Shown here: one piece after another, positions 32,987-38,897 of the stretch
How positions within the stretch are numbered: the stretch's first letter is position 1
Layout of the letters: every line of letters begins with the position of its first letter
Assembly: GCA_964424375.1 (NCBI GenBank)
Contig: CAYRIH010000007.1
Span: 1 to 43,748 of the forward strand
Length of the DNA: 43,748 nt
Origin: CAYRIH01 sp964424375
GTDB taxonomy: Bacteria; Patescibacteriota; Kazan-3B-28; UBA10110
Direction: 5' to 3'
Notes under the pieces: model-generated
The model's database searches: none
What the model saw: the letters and a program-made list of their open reading frames with translations, nothing else
What the model was told of the DNA's origin: nothing
Translations under genes and position numbers: made by a program

Positions 32987-34355
32987 TCAATATCTTCTGT
33001 GGCTTACCTTATTTGTTTTGCCGTGGCAAACCAGATATTTAATAAAGCCAGTATATTTTGAAGATAGTTTTGTAGAGTATGCCTCCACTAGTGTATATTT
33101 AACAGACCTTTTAATTATCGCTTTACTGATAATTTGGCTGCCATTATTAATTCGGAAAAGAAAGTTTAAATTAGGGCCAAAGTTTTTGTTCTGGTCTTTA
33201 GCTGTTTTTATAACCTGGATGTGGGTATCAGTAACTTGGGCAAGCAGTATTAATGCTGATTGCTGGTTAAGTGTTTGGACAGCAGCCAAATTTACTTTAT
33301 TTAGTTTCTTTTACCTATATTTGATTAACAATGTCAAAAACTTAAGAGATTTGGTTTTGCCAATAGGCTGGGGAGTGGCTTTTCAGGGTGTCTTAGCATT
33401 AGGTCAGTATTTTTCTAATTCTTCTCTGGGGTTGAAGTGGATAGGAGAATCGGTGTTAGATCCAAAGATATCCGGTATTCCAGTAGTGATAGTAGAAGGT
33501 GTCAGGCAGCTCAGAGCTCATGGATCATTGCCGCATGCTAATATATTGGGCGGTTTTTTGGCAGTTGCCTTAATAATTTTATCAGCTGGATTTTATTCGT
33601 TAAAAAAATATTGGCGGCACTATTTTATTTTGGGGGCATGTATTCTTGGCGGTTGGGGATTATTACTGAGTTTTTCGCGTAGTGCCTGGCTGGTATATTT
33701 GCTGGCAGTTTCGTTGCTGGGTATTTGGATATGGTTTAGACGTCCCAAAAGATTTAAAGCGGCCATTTTTTATAATTTGCTTATAGCTCTGGCAATTGCA
33801 GTTCTGGCAATCGGTCAGTATAAAGCGGTGATCCCTCGTTTTGATTTTAATCAGCCTCTTGAACAAATATCAATAACTTCTCGTCTACAGCAATGGAGCG
33901 ATTTTAAAACGACATATTCTAAATATCCGATATTAGGCATCGGAATAGGGCAATATATTCCTTATTTGCAGGAATTGAATAAAGAAAATCAAGGCTGGCA
34001 TTACCGAAGTGATTTAATGGGCTGGGTATATAATCCAGATAATGAAACTGGTATGTATGAACCAGTACACAATATATTTTTATTAATTTTAATTGAATTA
34101 GGTATTGTAGGGTTAATTATTTTTATATCGATTATAGTTAGTGCATTATGTTTGGTTGCCAATACTGTCCGTTATAGACCTCTTTTGGGCGGCACAATCC
34201 TTTTGGCCTGGTCTTCGATATTATTATTGGGTATGATTGATCATTATATTTGGACATTACAACAAGGTAGATTATTATGGTTTGTAGTTCTAGCTCTAAT
34301 AGTTATTGTTAGTTTAAGATCGGGATATAATAAAAAAGTAAATAAGGTAATATAG
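32964..34355 (+). CDS. O-antigen ligase/polymerase-like membrane protein
   Basis: 463 residues with about ten to twelve membrane segments spread over the whole length. The large external loop and following helix carry the Wzy_C/WaaL pattern: R-A-H-G-S-L-P-H-A-N-I-L-G-G-F-L in the middle, F-S-R-S-A-W-L-V-Y-L further on, and V-H-N-I-F-L-L-I-L-I-E-L-G near the end. Such enzymes join or polymerise undecaprenyl-linked glycans at the outer face of the membrane. No other polysaccharide gene is in the window except the overlapping nucleotidyltransferase-like gene. The acceptor is unknown; in CPR this could be glycosylation of surface proteins. Confidence 0.85.
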   Translation: MKLWKTLNQYLLWLTLFVLPWQTRYLIKPVYFEDSFVEYASTSVYLTDLLIIALLIIWLPLLIRKRKFKLGPKFLFWSLAVFITWMWVSVTWASSINADCWLSVWTAAKFTLFSFFYLYLINNVKNLRDLVLPIGWGVAFQGVLALGQYFSNSSLGLKWIGESVLDPKISGIPVVIVEGVRQLRAHGSLPHANILGGFLAVALIILSAGFYSLKKYWRHYFILGACILGGWGLLLSFSRSAWLVYLLAVSLLGIWIWFRRPKRFKAAIFYNLLIALAIAVLAIGQYKAVIPRFDFNQPLEQISITSRLQQWSDFKTTYSKYPILGIGIGQYIPYLQELNKENQGWHYRSDLMGWVYNPDNETGMYEPVHNIFLLILIELGIVGLIIFISIIVSALCLVANTVRYRPLLGGTILLAWSSILLLGMIDHYIWTLQQGRLLWFVVLALIVIVSLRSGYNKKVNKVI

Positions 34356-34359
34356 ATTT

Positions 34360-34803
34360 ATGGAAGAAGAAAACAATATTATAAAGCAACCTGATAAATT
34401 GCTGGAGAAAAGTAGTAGTGAGGCATCAAGATTGTTAAGTGCTGGCAATGGTCAGGTTAATTTAGAACTTGATTCAAAGATTTTTGCCGCTTTGAGTTAT
34501 TTATCAATTTTGTTTGTAGTTCCATGGGTAGTCAAAAAAGATGATGTTTTTGTTAAATTTCATGTTCGCCAAGGATTAGTTCTGTTTTTTGCAGAACTTA
34601 TAGCATGGTTTATTTTATATTTAATAGAATCTTTATTAATTACTCTGTTTTCCTTTGGAGCGCTTTCTTTTGTGGCATTTTTATATAAACTAGTTTGGCT
34701 GTTTTTTGCAGGGGTAAGTATTGTTGGTATTTATTTTGCTGTTAAGGGAAAAAAGAGAAAAATCCCCATTTTGTGGGATTTGTCTAAAAATTTCAAAATT
34801 TAA
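34360..34803 (+). CDS. Small polytopic membrane protein, DUF4870/Tic20-like
   Basis: 147 residues. A polar N-terminal tail (1-40) is followed by about three membrane segments: A-L-S-Y-L-S-I-L-F-V-V-P-W-V-V near 45-58, then V-L-F-F-A-E-L-I-A-W-F-I-L-Y-L, and F-L-Y-K-L-V-W-L-F-F-A-G-V. The V-K-F-H-V-R-Q-G-L-V-L-F motif between the first and second segments is typical of DUF4870-type proteins, distantly like Tic20. The function of this family in bacteria is not established. It starts 4 bases after the O-antigen ligase-like gene, so it is probably the third gene of that transcript. Confidence 0.82.
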   Translation: MEEENNIIKQPDKLLEKSSSEASRLLSAGNGQVNLELDSKIFAALSYLSILFVVPWVVKKDDVFVKFHVRQGLVLFFAELIAWFILYLIESLLITLFSFGALSFVAFLYKLVWLFFAGVSIVGIYFAVKGKKRKIPILWDLSKNFKI

Positions 34804-34846
34804 TCTTGCCAATAGTCTAGATAACCTATATTTTTATATAATAATA

Positions 34847-34922
34847 GGGCCTGTGGCTCAGTTGGTAGAGCGCCTCCATGGCATGGAGGAGGTCAGGGGT
34901 TCGAATCCCCTCAGGTCCACCA
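34847..34922 (+). tRNA. tRNA-Ala(GGC)
   Basis: The acceptor stem GGGCCTG pairs with CAGGTCC (one G-U pair), followed by discriminator A and an encoded CCA. The anticodon stem CCTCC/GGAGG encloses ATGGCAT, giving GGC. The gene lies right before a stretch with accessory-looking genes, so its 3' end is a possible integration target, but I see no second copy of it in the window. Confidence 0.96.
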
Positions 34923-34928
34923 GCACAC

Positions 34929-34964
34929 AAAAACTCTTTACCAGAGCTTGTTTTGTGATAGTAT
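34929..34964 (+). promoter_or_regulatory. Promoter and first copy of a 26-bp direct repeat
   Basis: Bases 34929-34954 match 35941-35966 at 24 of 26 positions (AAAAACTCTTTACCA, then AGCTTGTTTT or AGCTGGTTTT). The copy carries TTTACC (34937-34942) and, 16 bases on, TAGTAT (34959-34964), so it works as the promoter of the tandem-repeat gene with a start near 34971. The second copy precedes the methyltransferase gene. Confidence 0.6.
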
Positions 34965-35010
34965 TAACATATCAAAGAGGGATTTGCTCCTTAACTTAGA
35001 GGTGATAAAA

Positions 35011-35751
35011 GTGAATCTTAACCCAGAAGAGCAAAGCGCAACCGAGATTATTGAACAGGATAACCCAGAGAGCGAAGACCTTTGTCGTATCGTTCTGGAC
35101 GCAGGACTATCCTTTGTCGTAAGAGGAAAGGCTTTAACTGTTCTTGTCGAGGAGGTAGAATCATATGACGAAGAACTCTGCAGTATTATCGAACATCCTG
35201 ATATGCCCGCAGAATTTAGGCACAAAGCTTTAAGTGGTCTTCTCGAGCAGGGTCCAGAGAGCGGAGACCTTTGTCGTATCGTTCTGGACGCAGGGTTACC
35301 CTTTGACATAAGAGGGAATGCTTTGACTGCTCTTGTTGATGAGGTGGGGGCAGAGAACGAAGAACTCTGCAATATTATCGAACATCCTGATATCCCCGCA
35401 GCATTTAGGCACAAATCTTTAGGTTGTCTTCTTAGGCAGGACCCAGAGAGCGAAGACCTTTGTCGTATCGTTCTGGATACAGGAATACCTTTTGAAATAA
35501 GAGAAAAGGCATTGGATGGTCTTATCGAGACTGAAGTAGAGGACGAAGAACTCTGCAGTATTATCGAACATCCTGATATGCCCCCAGAATTTAAGCAAAA
35601 GGCTTTTGACTGTCTGCTTGAGCAAGGCTCAGAGAGCGAAGACCTTCGTCGTATTATCAGAAATTTGGGACCACTTTTTGTACCAAAAGGAGAGACAGTT
35701 CCAAAAAAAACAGAAGAGAACCAAAGCTTAATAGATCTTGGGGCCACTTAA
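35011..35751 (+). CDS. Tandem-repeat alpha-solenoid-like protein
   Basis: 246 residues from a GTG start at 35011, chosen because GAGGTGA lies at the right distance; the open frame extends upstream only through the promoter. Three near-identical units of 63, 63 and 62 residues (20-82, 83-145, 146-207) and a partial fourth (208-246) make up almost the whole protein. Each unit has two halves of about 31 residues, S-E-D-L-C-R-I-V-L-D then E-E-L-C-S-I-I-E-H-P-D, each followed by R-x-K-A-L-x-x-L. This two-helix pattern suggests a HEAT-like or leucine-rich-variant solenoid, usually a protein-binding scaffold. The product is acidic and has no signal peptide. GC is higher than in neighbours (47% against 35% in two 60-base samples). 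Function unknown. Confidence 0.85.
   Translation: MNLNPEEQSATEIIEQDNPESEDLCRIVLDAGLSFVVRGKALTVLVEEVESYDEELCSIIEHPDMPAEFRHKALSGLLEQGPESGDLCRIVLDAGLPFDIRGNALTALVDEVGAENEELCNIIEHPDIPAAFRHKSLGCLLRQDPESEDLCRIVLDTGIPFEIREKALDGLIETEVEDEELCSIIEHPDMPPEFKQKAFDCLLEQGSESEDLRRIIRNLGPLFVPKGETVPKKTEENQSLIDLGAT
35068..35631 (+). repeat. Three tandem 186-189-bp coding repeats
   Basis: Units 35068-35256, 35257-35445 and 35446-35631 are highly similar in DNA as well as protein (for example AGACCTTTGTCGTATCGTTC and ATTATCGAACATCCTGATAT recur), showing recent internal duplication. The region is a likely place for copy-number variation and assembly collapse. Confidence 0.88.
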
Positions 35752-35772
35752 TCGATAGAATATCAGGAAACA

Positions 35773-35868
35773 TTATAAAGCCCCGAAAGGGGCTCTTTTA
35801 ATACCCAAATCTAATCTATTTTCTTGAAGCCAAGTTCCAACTTCATTAACTATGCTCCACCACTGCAT
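35773..35868 (-). CDS. Antisense mini-ORF with Trp-Trp-Ser-Ile motif, copy 1
   Basis: 31 codons on the minus strand, beginning M-Q-W-W-S-I-V-N-E-V-G-T-W-L-Q-E-N. The WWSI-x-NEV-x-T core also occurs at 36634-36600 (copy 2), with synonymous differences (AGC/TCT for Ser, AAT/AAC for Asn), which argues that the frame is or was translated. Its last codons run through the terminator of the tandem-repeat gene. It may be a real small protein, a decayed 3' gene fragment, or part of a repeated element. I know of no function. Confidence 0.4.
   Translation of the reverse strand: MQWWSIVNEVGTWLQENRLDLGIKRAPFGAL
35779..35800 (+). terminator. Rho-independent terminator of the tandem-repeat gene
   Basis: AGCCCC and GGGGCT pair around a GAAA tetraloop (35779-35794), followed by CTTTTA. 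It begins 27 bases after the stop codon. Confidence 0.82.
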
Positions 35869-35904
35869 CGTAGCGAGCTACACTAAGTTGTTTTTGTGTA
35901 AAAA

Positions 35905-35932
35905 TTTAACGGCTCATTCATGAGCCGTTAAA
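35905..35932. repeat. 12-bp perfect inverted repeat upstream of the methyltransferase gene
   Basis: TTTAACGGCTCA (35905-35916) and TGAGCCGTTAAA (35921-35932) with loop TTCA. Read on the minus strand it is followed by TTTTT, so it could terminate minus-strand transcription; no minus-strand gene that would need it is evident. It lies 8 bases before the second 26-bp direct repeat. Confidence 0.7.
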
Positions 35933-35940
35933 AGAATAAT

Positions 35941-35980
35941 AAAAACTCTTTACCAAAGCTGGTTTTTAATATGAGATAAT
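35941..35980 (+). promoter_or_regulatory. Promoter of the methyltransferase gene and second copy of the 26-bp repeat
   Basis: Bases 35941-35966 repeat 34929-34954 with two mismatches. Downstream, GATAAT (35975-35980) ends six bases before the ATG at 35987, predicting a leaderless mRNA. The TTTACC within the repeat is 20 bases from GATAAT, longer than ideal, so a TATGAG-type alternative is possible. Confidence 0.55.
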
Positions 35981-35986
35981 ACATTT

Positions 35987-36583
35987 ATGGATAAAAATAT
36001 TCAAAGATACAACCAAGGAGCTCAAGAATTAGCAAAGAAATTTAATTCTATTGGTGCTCGTACGGATGATGTAAAAAGAGCGTTTTCTTATATTTCGAAA
36101 AACAAAGATATTAAGGTTTTGGAGTTAGGTTGTGGGAATGGACGAGATGCCAAGGAAATCCTAAAGAGAACTAATGATTATTTGGGCATAGATGTTTCTG
36201 AAGAAATGATTAAACTTGCTCAACAAGCTCTGCCAAACGCTAACTTCATAATTGCAGATATACTTAATTACCCATTTCCATCAAATATAGATATTATATT
36301 CGCCTTTGCATCATTGTTGCATCTCGATAAACAACAGTTTGAACAAATCTTAACCAAAGCTCATCAATCTATCGCCAAAGAAGGTATTTTCTATATCTCT
36401 ACCAAATATGGAGAATATGAACAAAAACAAAAAGAGGATGAGCTTGGTTCTTCCACATATTATCTATATATCATCGAAGACATTACAGAGTTAGCTAATA
36501 GTATGTACGAAGTAGTTTATTCAGACACCCAAGAGATTAAGGGTGTTAAATGGTTAACTATTGCATTGAGGAAGAGGGGATAA
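35987..36583 (+). CDS. SAM-dependent class I methyltransferase
   Basis: 198 residues. Motif I V-L-E-L-G-C-G-N-G-R-D is at 44-54 and binds S-adenosylmethionine. The acidic residue of motif II is in Y-L-G-I-D-V-S (about 70-76), and motif post-II has N-F-I-I-A-D-I-L. The Y-N-Q-G-A-Q-E-L-A-K-K-F start is like that of small-molecule methyltransferases of the UbiE/Tam type. The substrate cannot be read from the sequence. It is a single gene with its own leaderless-type promoter. On the opposite strand its last 30 bases are covered by the second WWSI mini-ORF. Confidence 0.87.
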   Translation: MDKNIQRYNQGAQELAKKFNSIGARTDDVKRAFSYISKNKDIKVLELGCGNGRDAKEILKRTNDYLGIDVSEEMIKLAQQALPNANFIIADILNYPFPSNIDIIFAFASLLHLDKQQFEQILTKAHQSIAKEGIFYISTKYGEYEQKQKEDELGSSTYYLYIIEDITELANSMYEVVYSDTQEIKGVKWLTIALRKRG

Positions 36584-36634
36584 TCCATATTCTCTTAAAT
36601 AAGTTCTAACTTCGTTTAAAATAGACCACCACAA
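36554..36634 (-). pseudogene. Antisense WWSI mini-ORF, copy 2 (no ATG)
   Basis: A minus-strand frame from a TTG at 36634 reads (L/M)-W-W-S-I-L-N-E-V-R-T-Y-L-R-E-Y-G-L-S and stops at 36554, inside the end of the methyltransferase gene. The core is clearly related to copy 1 at 35868. No ATG is in frame; TATAAT (36641-36636) is only one or two bases upstream of the TTG, so expression as a protein is doubtful and it may be a relic. Confidence 0.35.
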
Positions 36635-36673
36635 AATTATAAACAGTTCTTCTGTTTTAAATTGTAATTTTGT
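36631..36673. repeat. Nested inverted repeats over the Nudix promoter
   Basis: An outer 9-bp pair (ACAAAATTA 36631-36639 and TAATTTTGT 36665-36673) encloses an inner 6-bp pair (AAACAG 36641-36646 and CTGTTT 36652-36657) with loop TTCTT. The right arm touches TATAAT at 36673-36678 of the Nudix gene; the left arm overlaps the TATAAT of antisense copy 2. The layout could allow shared regulation of the two directions. Confidence 0.5.
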
Positions 36674-36678
36674 ATAAT
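36673..36678 (+). promoter_or_regulatory. -10 box of the Nudix gene, leaderless layout
   Basis: TATAAT ends six bases before the ATG at 36685. The best -35 candidate is TTCTGT (36650-36655), 17 bases upstream, which is weak. Confidence 0.6.
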
Positions 36679-36684
36679 TAATAC

Positions 36685-37158
36685 ATGAGGAATGTAACAC
36701 TTTGTTTTTTACTTAGAGGTGATGAGATTTGTTTAGCTATGAAAAAACAAGGTTTTGGTATTGGAAAATGGAATGGTGTTGGAGGCAAAGTTGAAGAAGG
36801 AGAAACTATAGAAGAAGCTGCTGTTAGAGAGCTTTATGAAGAAATTGGAGTTCATGCCAATATTACCGACTTAGAGAATATGGGCAATATTAAATTTTAT
36901 TTCAACGAGAAGCCAGACTGGAACCAACAAATGCACATCTATTTTATAAATCAGTGGCAAGGAGAGCCAATAGAATCCGAAGAAATGGCTCCAAAGTGGT
37001 ATAAAAAAGACCAAATACCATATGAGGCGATGTGGATTGATGACCCGCACTGGTTACCTAAGGTTTTAGATGGCAAAAAGATAGAAGGAGAGTTCTATTT
37101 TAATAAAGATGGAGCTGAATTAGATAAATTTACTGTAAACGAATTAGTTAGTAAATAA
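36685..37158 (+). CDS. Nudix hydrolase closely resembling MTH1 (8-oxo-dGTP pyrophosphatase)
   Basis: 157 residues. The full Nudix box is at 34-56 (G34, E40, R48-E49-L50, E52-E53, G55), which holds the catalytic magnesium. Outside the box the protein follows human MTH1 (NUDT1) closely: K-K-Q-G-F-G-I-G-K-W-N-G-V-G-G-K-V at 20-36 and M-W-I-D-D at 116-120. Trp117, Asp119 and Asp120 even share the numbering of the MTH1 residues that bind 8-oxoguanine. It probably hydrolyses 8-oxo-dGTP, 2-hydroxy-dATP or related nucleotides and so complements MutM. It is flanked on both sides by WWSI mini-ORFs and has its own leaderless-type promoter. Confidence 0.93.
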   Translation: MRNVTLCFLLRGDEICLAMKKQGFGIGKWNGVGGKVEEGETIEEAAVRELYEEIGVHANITDLENMGNIKFYFNEKPDWNQQMHIYFINQWQGEPIESEEMAPKWYKKDQIPYEAMWIDDPHWLPKVLDGKKIEGEFYFNKDGAELDKFTVNELVSK

Positions 37159-37176
37159 GTTCTAACTCACCTGCGA

Positions 37177-37281
37177 TTAGTCTAATCTAGAAATTGTTGA
37201 TGAACAGCATTTTGAGCAAAGTTCTTCTGCTATGCTCCACCATGGTTCGATGGGCTCACCATTTTGGTAAAATGTAACCAT
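37177..37281 (-). CDS. Antisense WWSI mini-ORF, copy 3
   Basis: 34 codons from an ATG at 37281, which overlaps the ddl start codon on the other strand, to a TAA at 37177. It reads M-V-T-F-Y-Q-N-G-E-P-I-E-P-W-W-S-I-A-E-E-L-C, then a Ser/Cys-rich tail. The TGGTGGAGCATAG stretch encoding W-W-S-I is identical in DNA to copy 1. The tail is diverged from copies 1 and 2. It may be a small gene, a relic, or part of a repeated element. Confidence 0.4.
   Translation of the reverse strand: MVTFYQNGEPIEPWWSIAEELCSKCCSSTISRLD
37268..37273 (+). promoter_or_regulatory. -10 box of ddl, leaderless layout
   Basis: TAAAAT ends six bases before the ATG at 37280, the same spacing as at 144, 4107, 35987 and 36685. 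No convincing -35 box is seen. Confidence 0.5.
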
Positions 37282-38161
37282 GAATATACTAGTTATTTAT
37301 GGGGGTTATGGTTTATCGCGAGAAGCTGAAGTATCAGAGAGGTCTGGATTACAAGTTTTGCAAGTATGTAAAAAGGCAGGATTAGATGCCTTGGGTTTTA
37401 AGTTAACCAAAGACAATCTAAATAAACTGCAATCCCAGATTGGGAAATATGATGCAGTTTTTCCAGTTTTGCACGGTGAGTTTGGCGAAGACGGACAAAT
37501 TCAAAAAAGATTGGATGAATTAAAGGTAGCTTATGTAGGTTCTGGAGCTAAATCATCAGAATTATGTTTTGATAAAGTTGCCACTAAAGAAGTTTTAAAA
37601 ACTAACAGTATTAATACTCCGCAGTGGGTTTTAATTAAATCCAAAGAAGATATTTCAAAAATTAAATATCCAGTTGTTTTAAAGCCAATTAGGGGAGGAT
37701 CTAGCATTGGTATTGTTGTAGCTAAATCAATAGACGATTTGAGTAAATTAGATATTACGGAAAAATTATTAGCTGAAGAATATATAGATGGGCAGGAATT
37801 AACTGTAGGAATTTTAGACAATCAAGCTTTGCCTGTGGTAGAAATTATCCCCTCTAAAGGTGAATGGTTTGATTATGAAAATAAATATAATGAATCTACA
37901 CAAGAAAATGTGCCGCCAAAATATATCAGTTTAGATATACAACAACAAGCTAGACAATTAGCCCTGAGGGTTCATAAGCTATGTGGGTGTAGACATCTAT
38001 CTAGGGTAGATATGATATTAAAAAATAATCAATTATATGTTTTAGAAATTAATACTATGCCTGGTATGACTGAAGAAAGCTTATATCCTAAATCTGCTAA
38101 AGCAGCTGGTTATCCAATGTCTGAATTAGTGACAGAATTAATTAACAATACTGATAAGTAA
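37280..38161 (+). CDS. ddl: D-alanine-D-alanine ligase
   Basis: ATP-grasp enzyme that makes the D-Ala-D-Ala end of the peptidoglycan stem peptide in the cytoplasm. 293 residues, slightly short of the usual 305-360. Family features are V-I-Y-G-G-Y-G-L-S-R-E-A-E-V-S near the start, F-P-V-L-H-G-E-F-G-E-D-G, Y-V-G-S-G, V-V-L-K-P-I-R-G-G-S-S-I-G, A-E-E-Y-I-D-G-Q-E-L-T-V-G, then L-E-I-N-T-M-P-G-M-T with the metal-binding Glu and Asn. With the MurE-like and FemX-like genes it shows that the cell builds its own peptidoglycan precursor. It is monocistronic. Confidence 0.95.
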   Translation: MNILVIYGGYGLSREAEVSERSGLQVLQVCKKAGLDALGFKLTKDNLNKLQSQIGKYDAVFPVLHGEFGEDGQIQKRLDELKVAYVGSGAKSSELCFDKVATKEVLKTNSINTPQWVLIKSKEDISKIKYPVVLKPIRGGSSIGIVVAKSIDDLSKLDITEKLLAEEYIDGQELTVGILDNQALPVVEIIPSKGEWFDYENKYNESTQENVPPKYISLDIQQQARQLALRVHKLCGCRHLSRVDMILKNNQLYVLEINTMPGMTEESLYPKSAKAAGYPMSELVTELINNTDK

Positions 38162-38163
38162 TT

Positions 38164-38193
38164 TTGTGGATTAAATCTGTTGCAAGGTATAAT
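38164..38193 (+). promoter_or_regulatory. Promoter of the membrane protein gene at 38246
   Basis: TTGTGG (38164-38169) and TATAAT (38188-38193) are 18 bases apart. The leader of about 45 bases contains a short hairpin (CTGCC 38202-38206 / GGCAG 38216-38220) and a ribosome site GAGGTG before the ATG. Confidence 0.6.
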
Positions 38194-38245
38194 AAAATCA
38201 CCTGCCGAAGTGTTTGGCAGAGAACATTGAAATAGAGGTGTCTCA

Positions 38246-38845
38246 ATGACGGAAGAACTGTTTCCAAAGACTATAAATAGTTTTTGGATTTCCTTTGACA
38301 GATATGTCTGGCCGGGCTTTGTTTTCAGTATCCTAACAGTAGTCATTGATATAGTTATTAATGGCTACCAAAAAACAGATATCCTTGTCCAAAGATTCGA
38401 TTGGTTGATATTTTTTGTCGGTTTAGCAGCGGCATTGTTTACTCTGGTGTGGTTTAATAGAAAAGAAACTTGGTTTGTGAAAAAAATTAAATATCTGGAG
38501 AGGACATACAAAGTTCCATTCTCAGTTGCAAAAGGAAAGAATTATATGTTGGATTCTGCTAGGATAGATATTAATATTGGGCATAATTCTGGCATTCTTT
38601 TATATGTATCAACGTATTCAATAATTTATGTTATCTCTTTCATCAGCGGGCTTCCCTTGTGGCTTTCGATCTGTGTTCTAATTATGTTGACTTTTCTTTC
38701 CAACATGAGAACAGACCATATTTGTTATATGTGCACCGCCGATTTAGATACAGAAAACCGATTTATCAAGGATTGTTTGTATATGGATACGGAAGACTGC
38801 GAATACCAAGACCCCGATGATTATAATCCTCAGCATTATGACTGA
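38246..38845 (+). CDS. Polytopic membrane protein of unknown function
   Basis: 199 residues with about four membrane segments (near 22-40, 52-70, 115-132 and 136-153). A soluble loop of about 40 residues after the second segment contains L-E-R-T-Y-K-V-P-F-S-V-A-K-G-K-N. The C-terminal tail is acidic and cysteine-containing (I-C-Y-M-C, D-C-L-Y-M-D-T-E-D-C). I do not recognise a family. GAGGTG seven bases before the ATG decides the start. The terminator that follows overlaps its stop codon. Confidence 0.78.
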   Translation: MTEELFPKTINSFWISFDRYVWPGFVFSILTVVIDIVINGYQKTDILVQRFDWLIFFVGLAAALFTLVWFNRKETWFVKKIKYLERTYKVPFSVAKGKNYMLDSARIDINIGHNSGILLYVSTYSIIYVISFISGLPLWLSICVLIMLTFLSNMRTDHICYMCTADLDTENRFIKDCLYMDTEDCEYQDPDDYNPQHYD

Positions 38846-38854
38846 GGATTTTTT
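38825..38854 (+). terminator. Rho-independent terminator overlapping a stop codon
   Basis: AATCCTCAG (38825-38833) and CTGAGGATT (38842-38850) pair around an 8-nt loop and run into TTTTATT. The TGA of the membrane protein gene (38843-38845) lies inside the right arm. Confidence 0.82.
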
Positions 38855-38897
38855 ATTATGTTAAAATTAGACTACGAGACAATAAAATTTACAATAT

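Noticed and set aside
34938..35747. A 269-codon open frame antisense to the tandem-repeat gene
   Set aside because: It is a by-product of the repeated codons. The product is Ser/Arg-rich without family features, it has no ribosome site, and the sense frame has a promoter, ribosome site and terminator.
35800..37260. Integron-like attC sites, suggested by recurring GTTCTAAC/GTTCCAAC in the spacers between single-gene units
   Set aside because: The sites do not fit the RYYYAAC/GTTRRRY core pair, the hairpins differ from spacer to spacer, and no integrase gene is visible.
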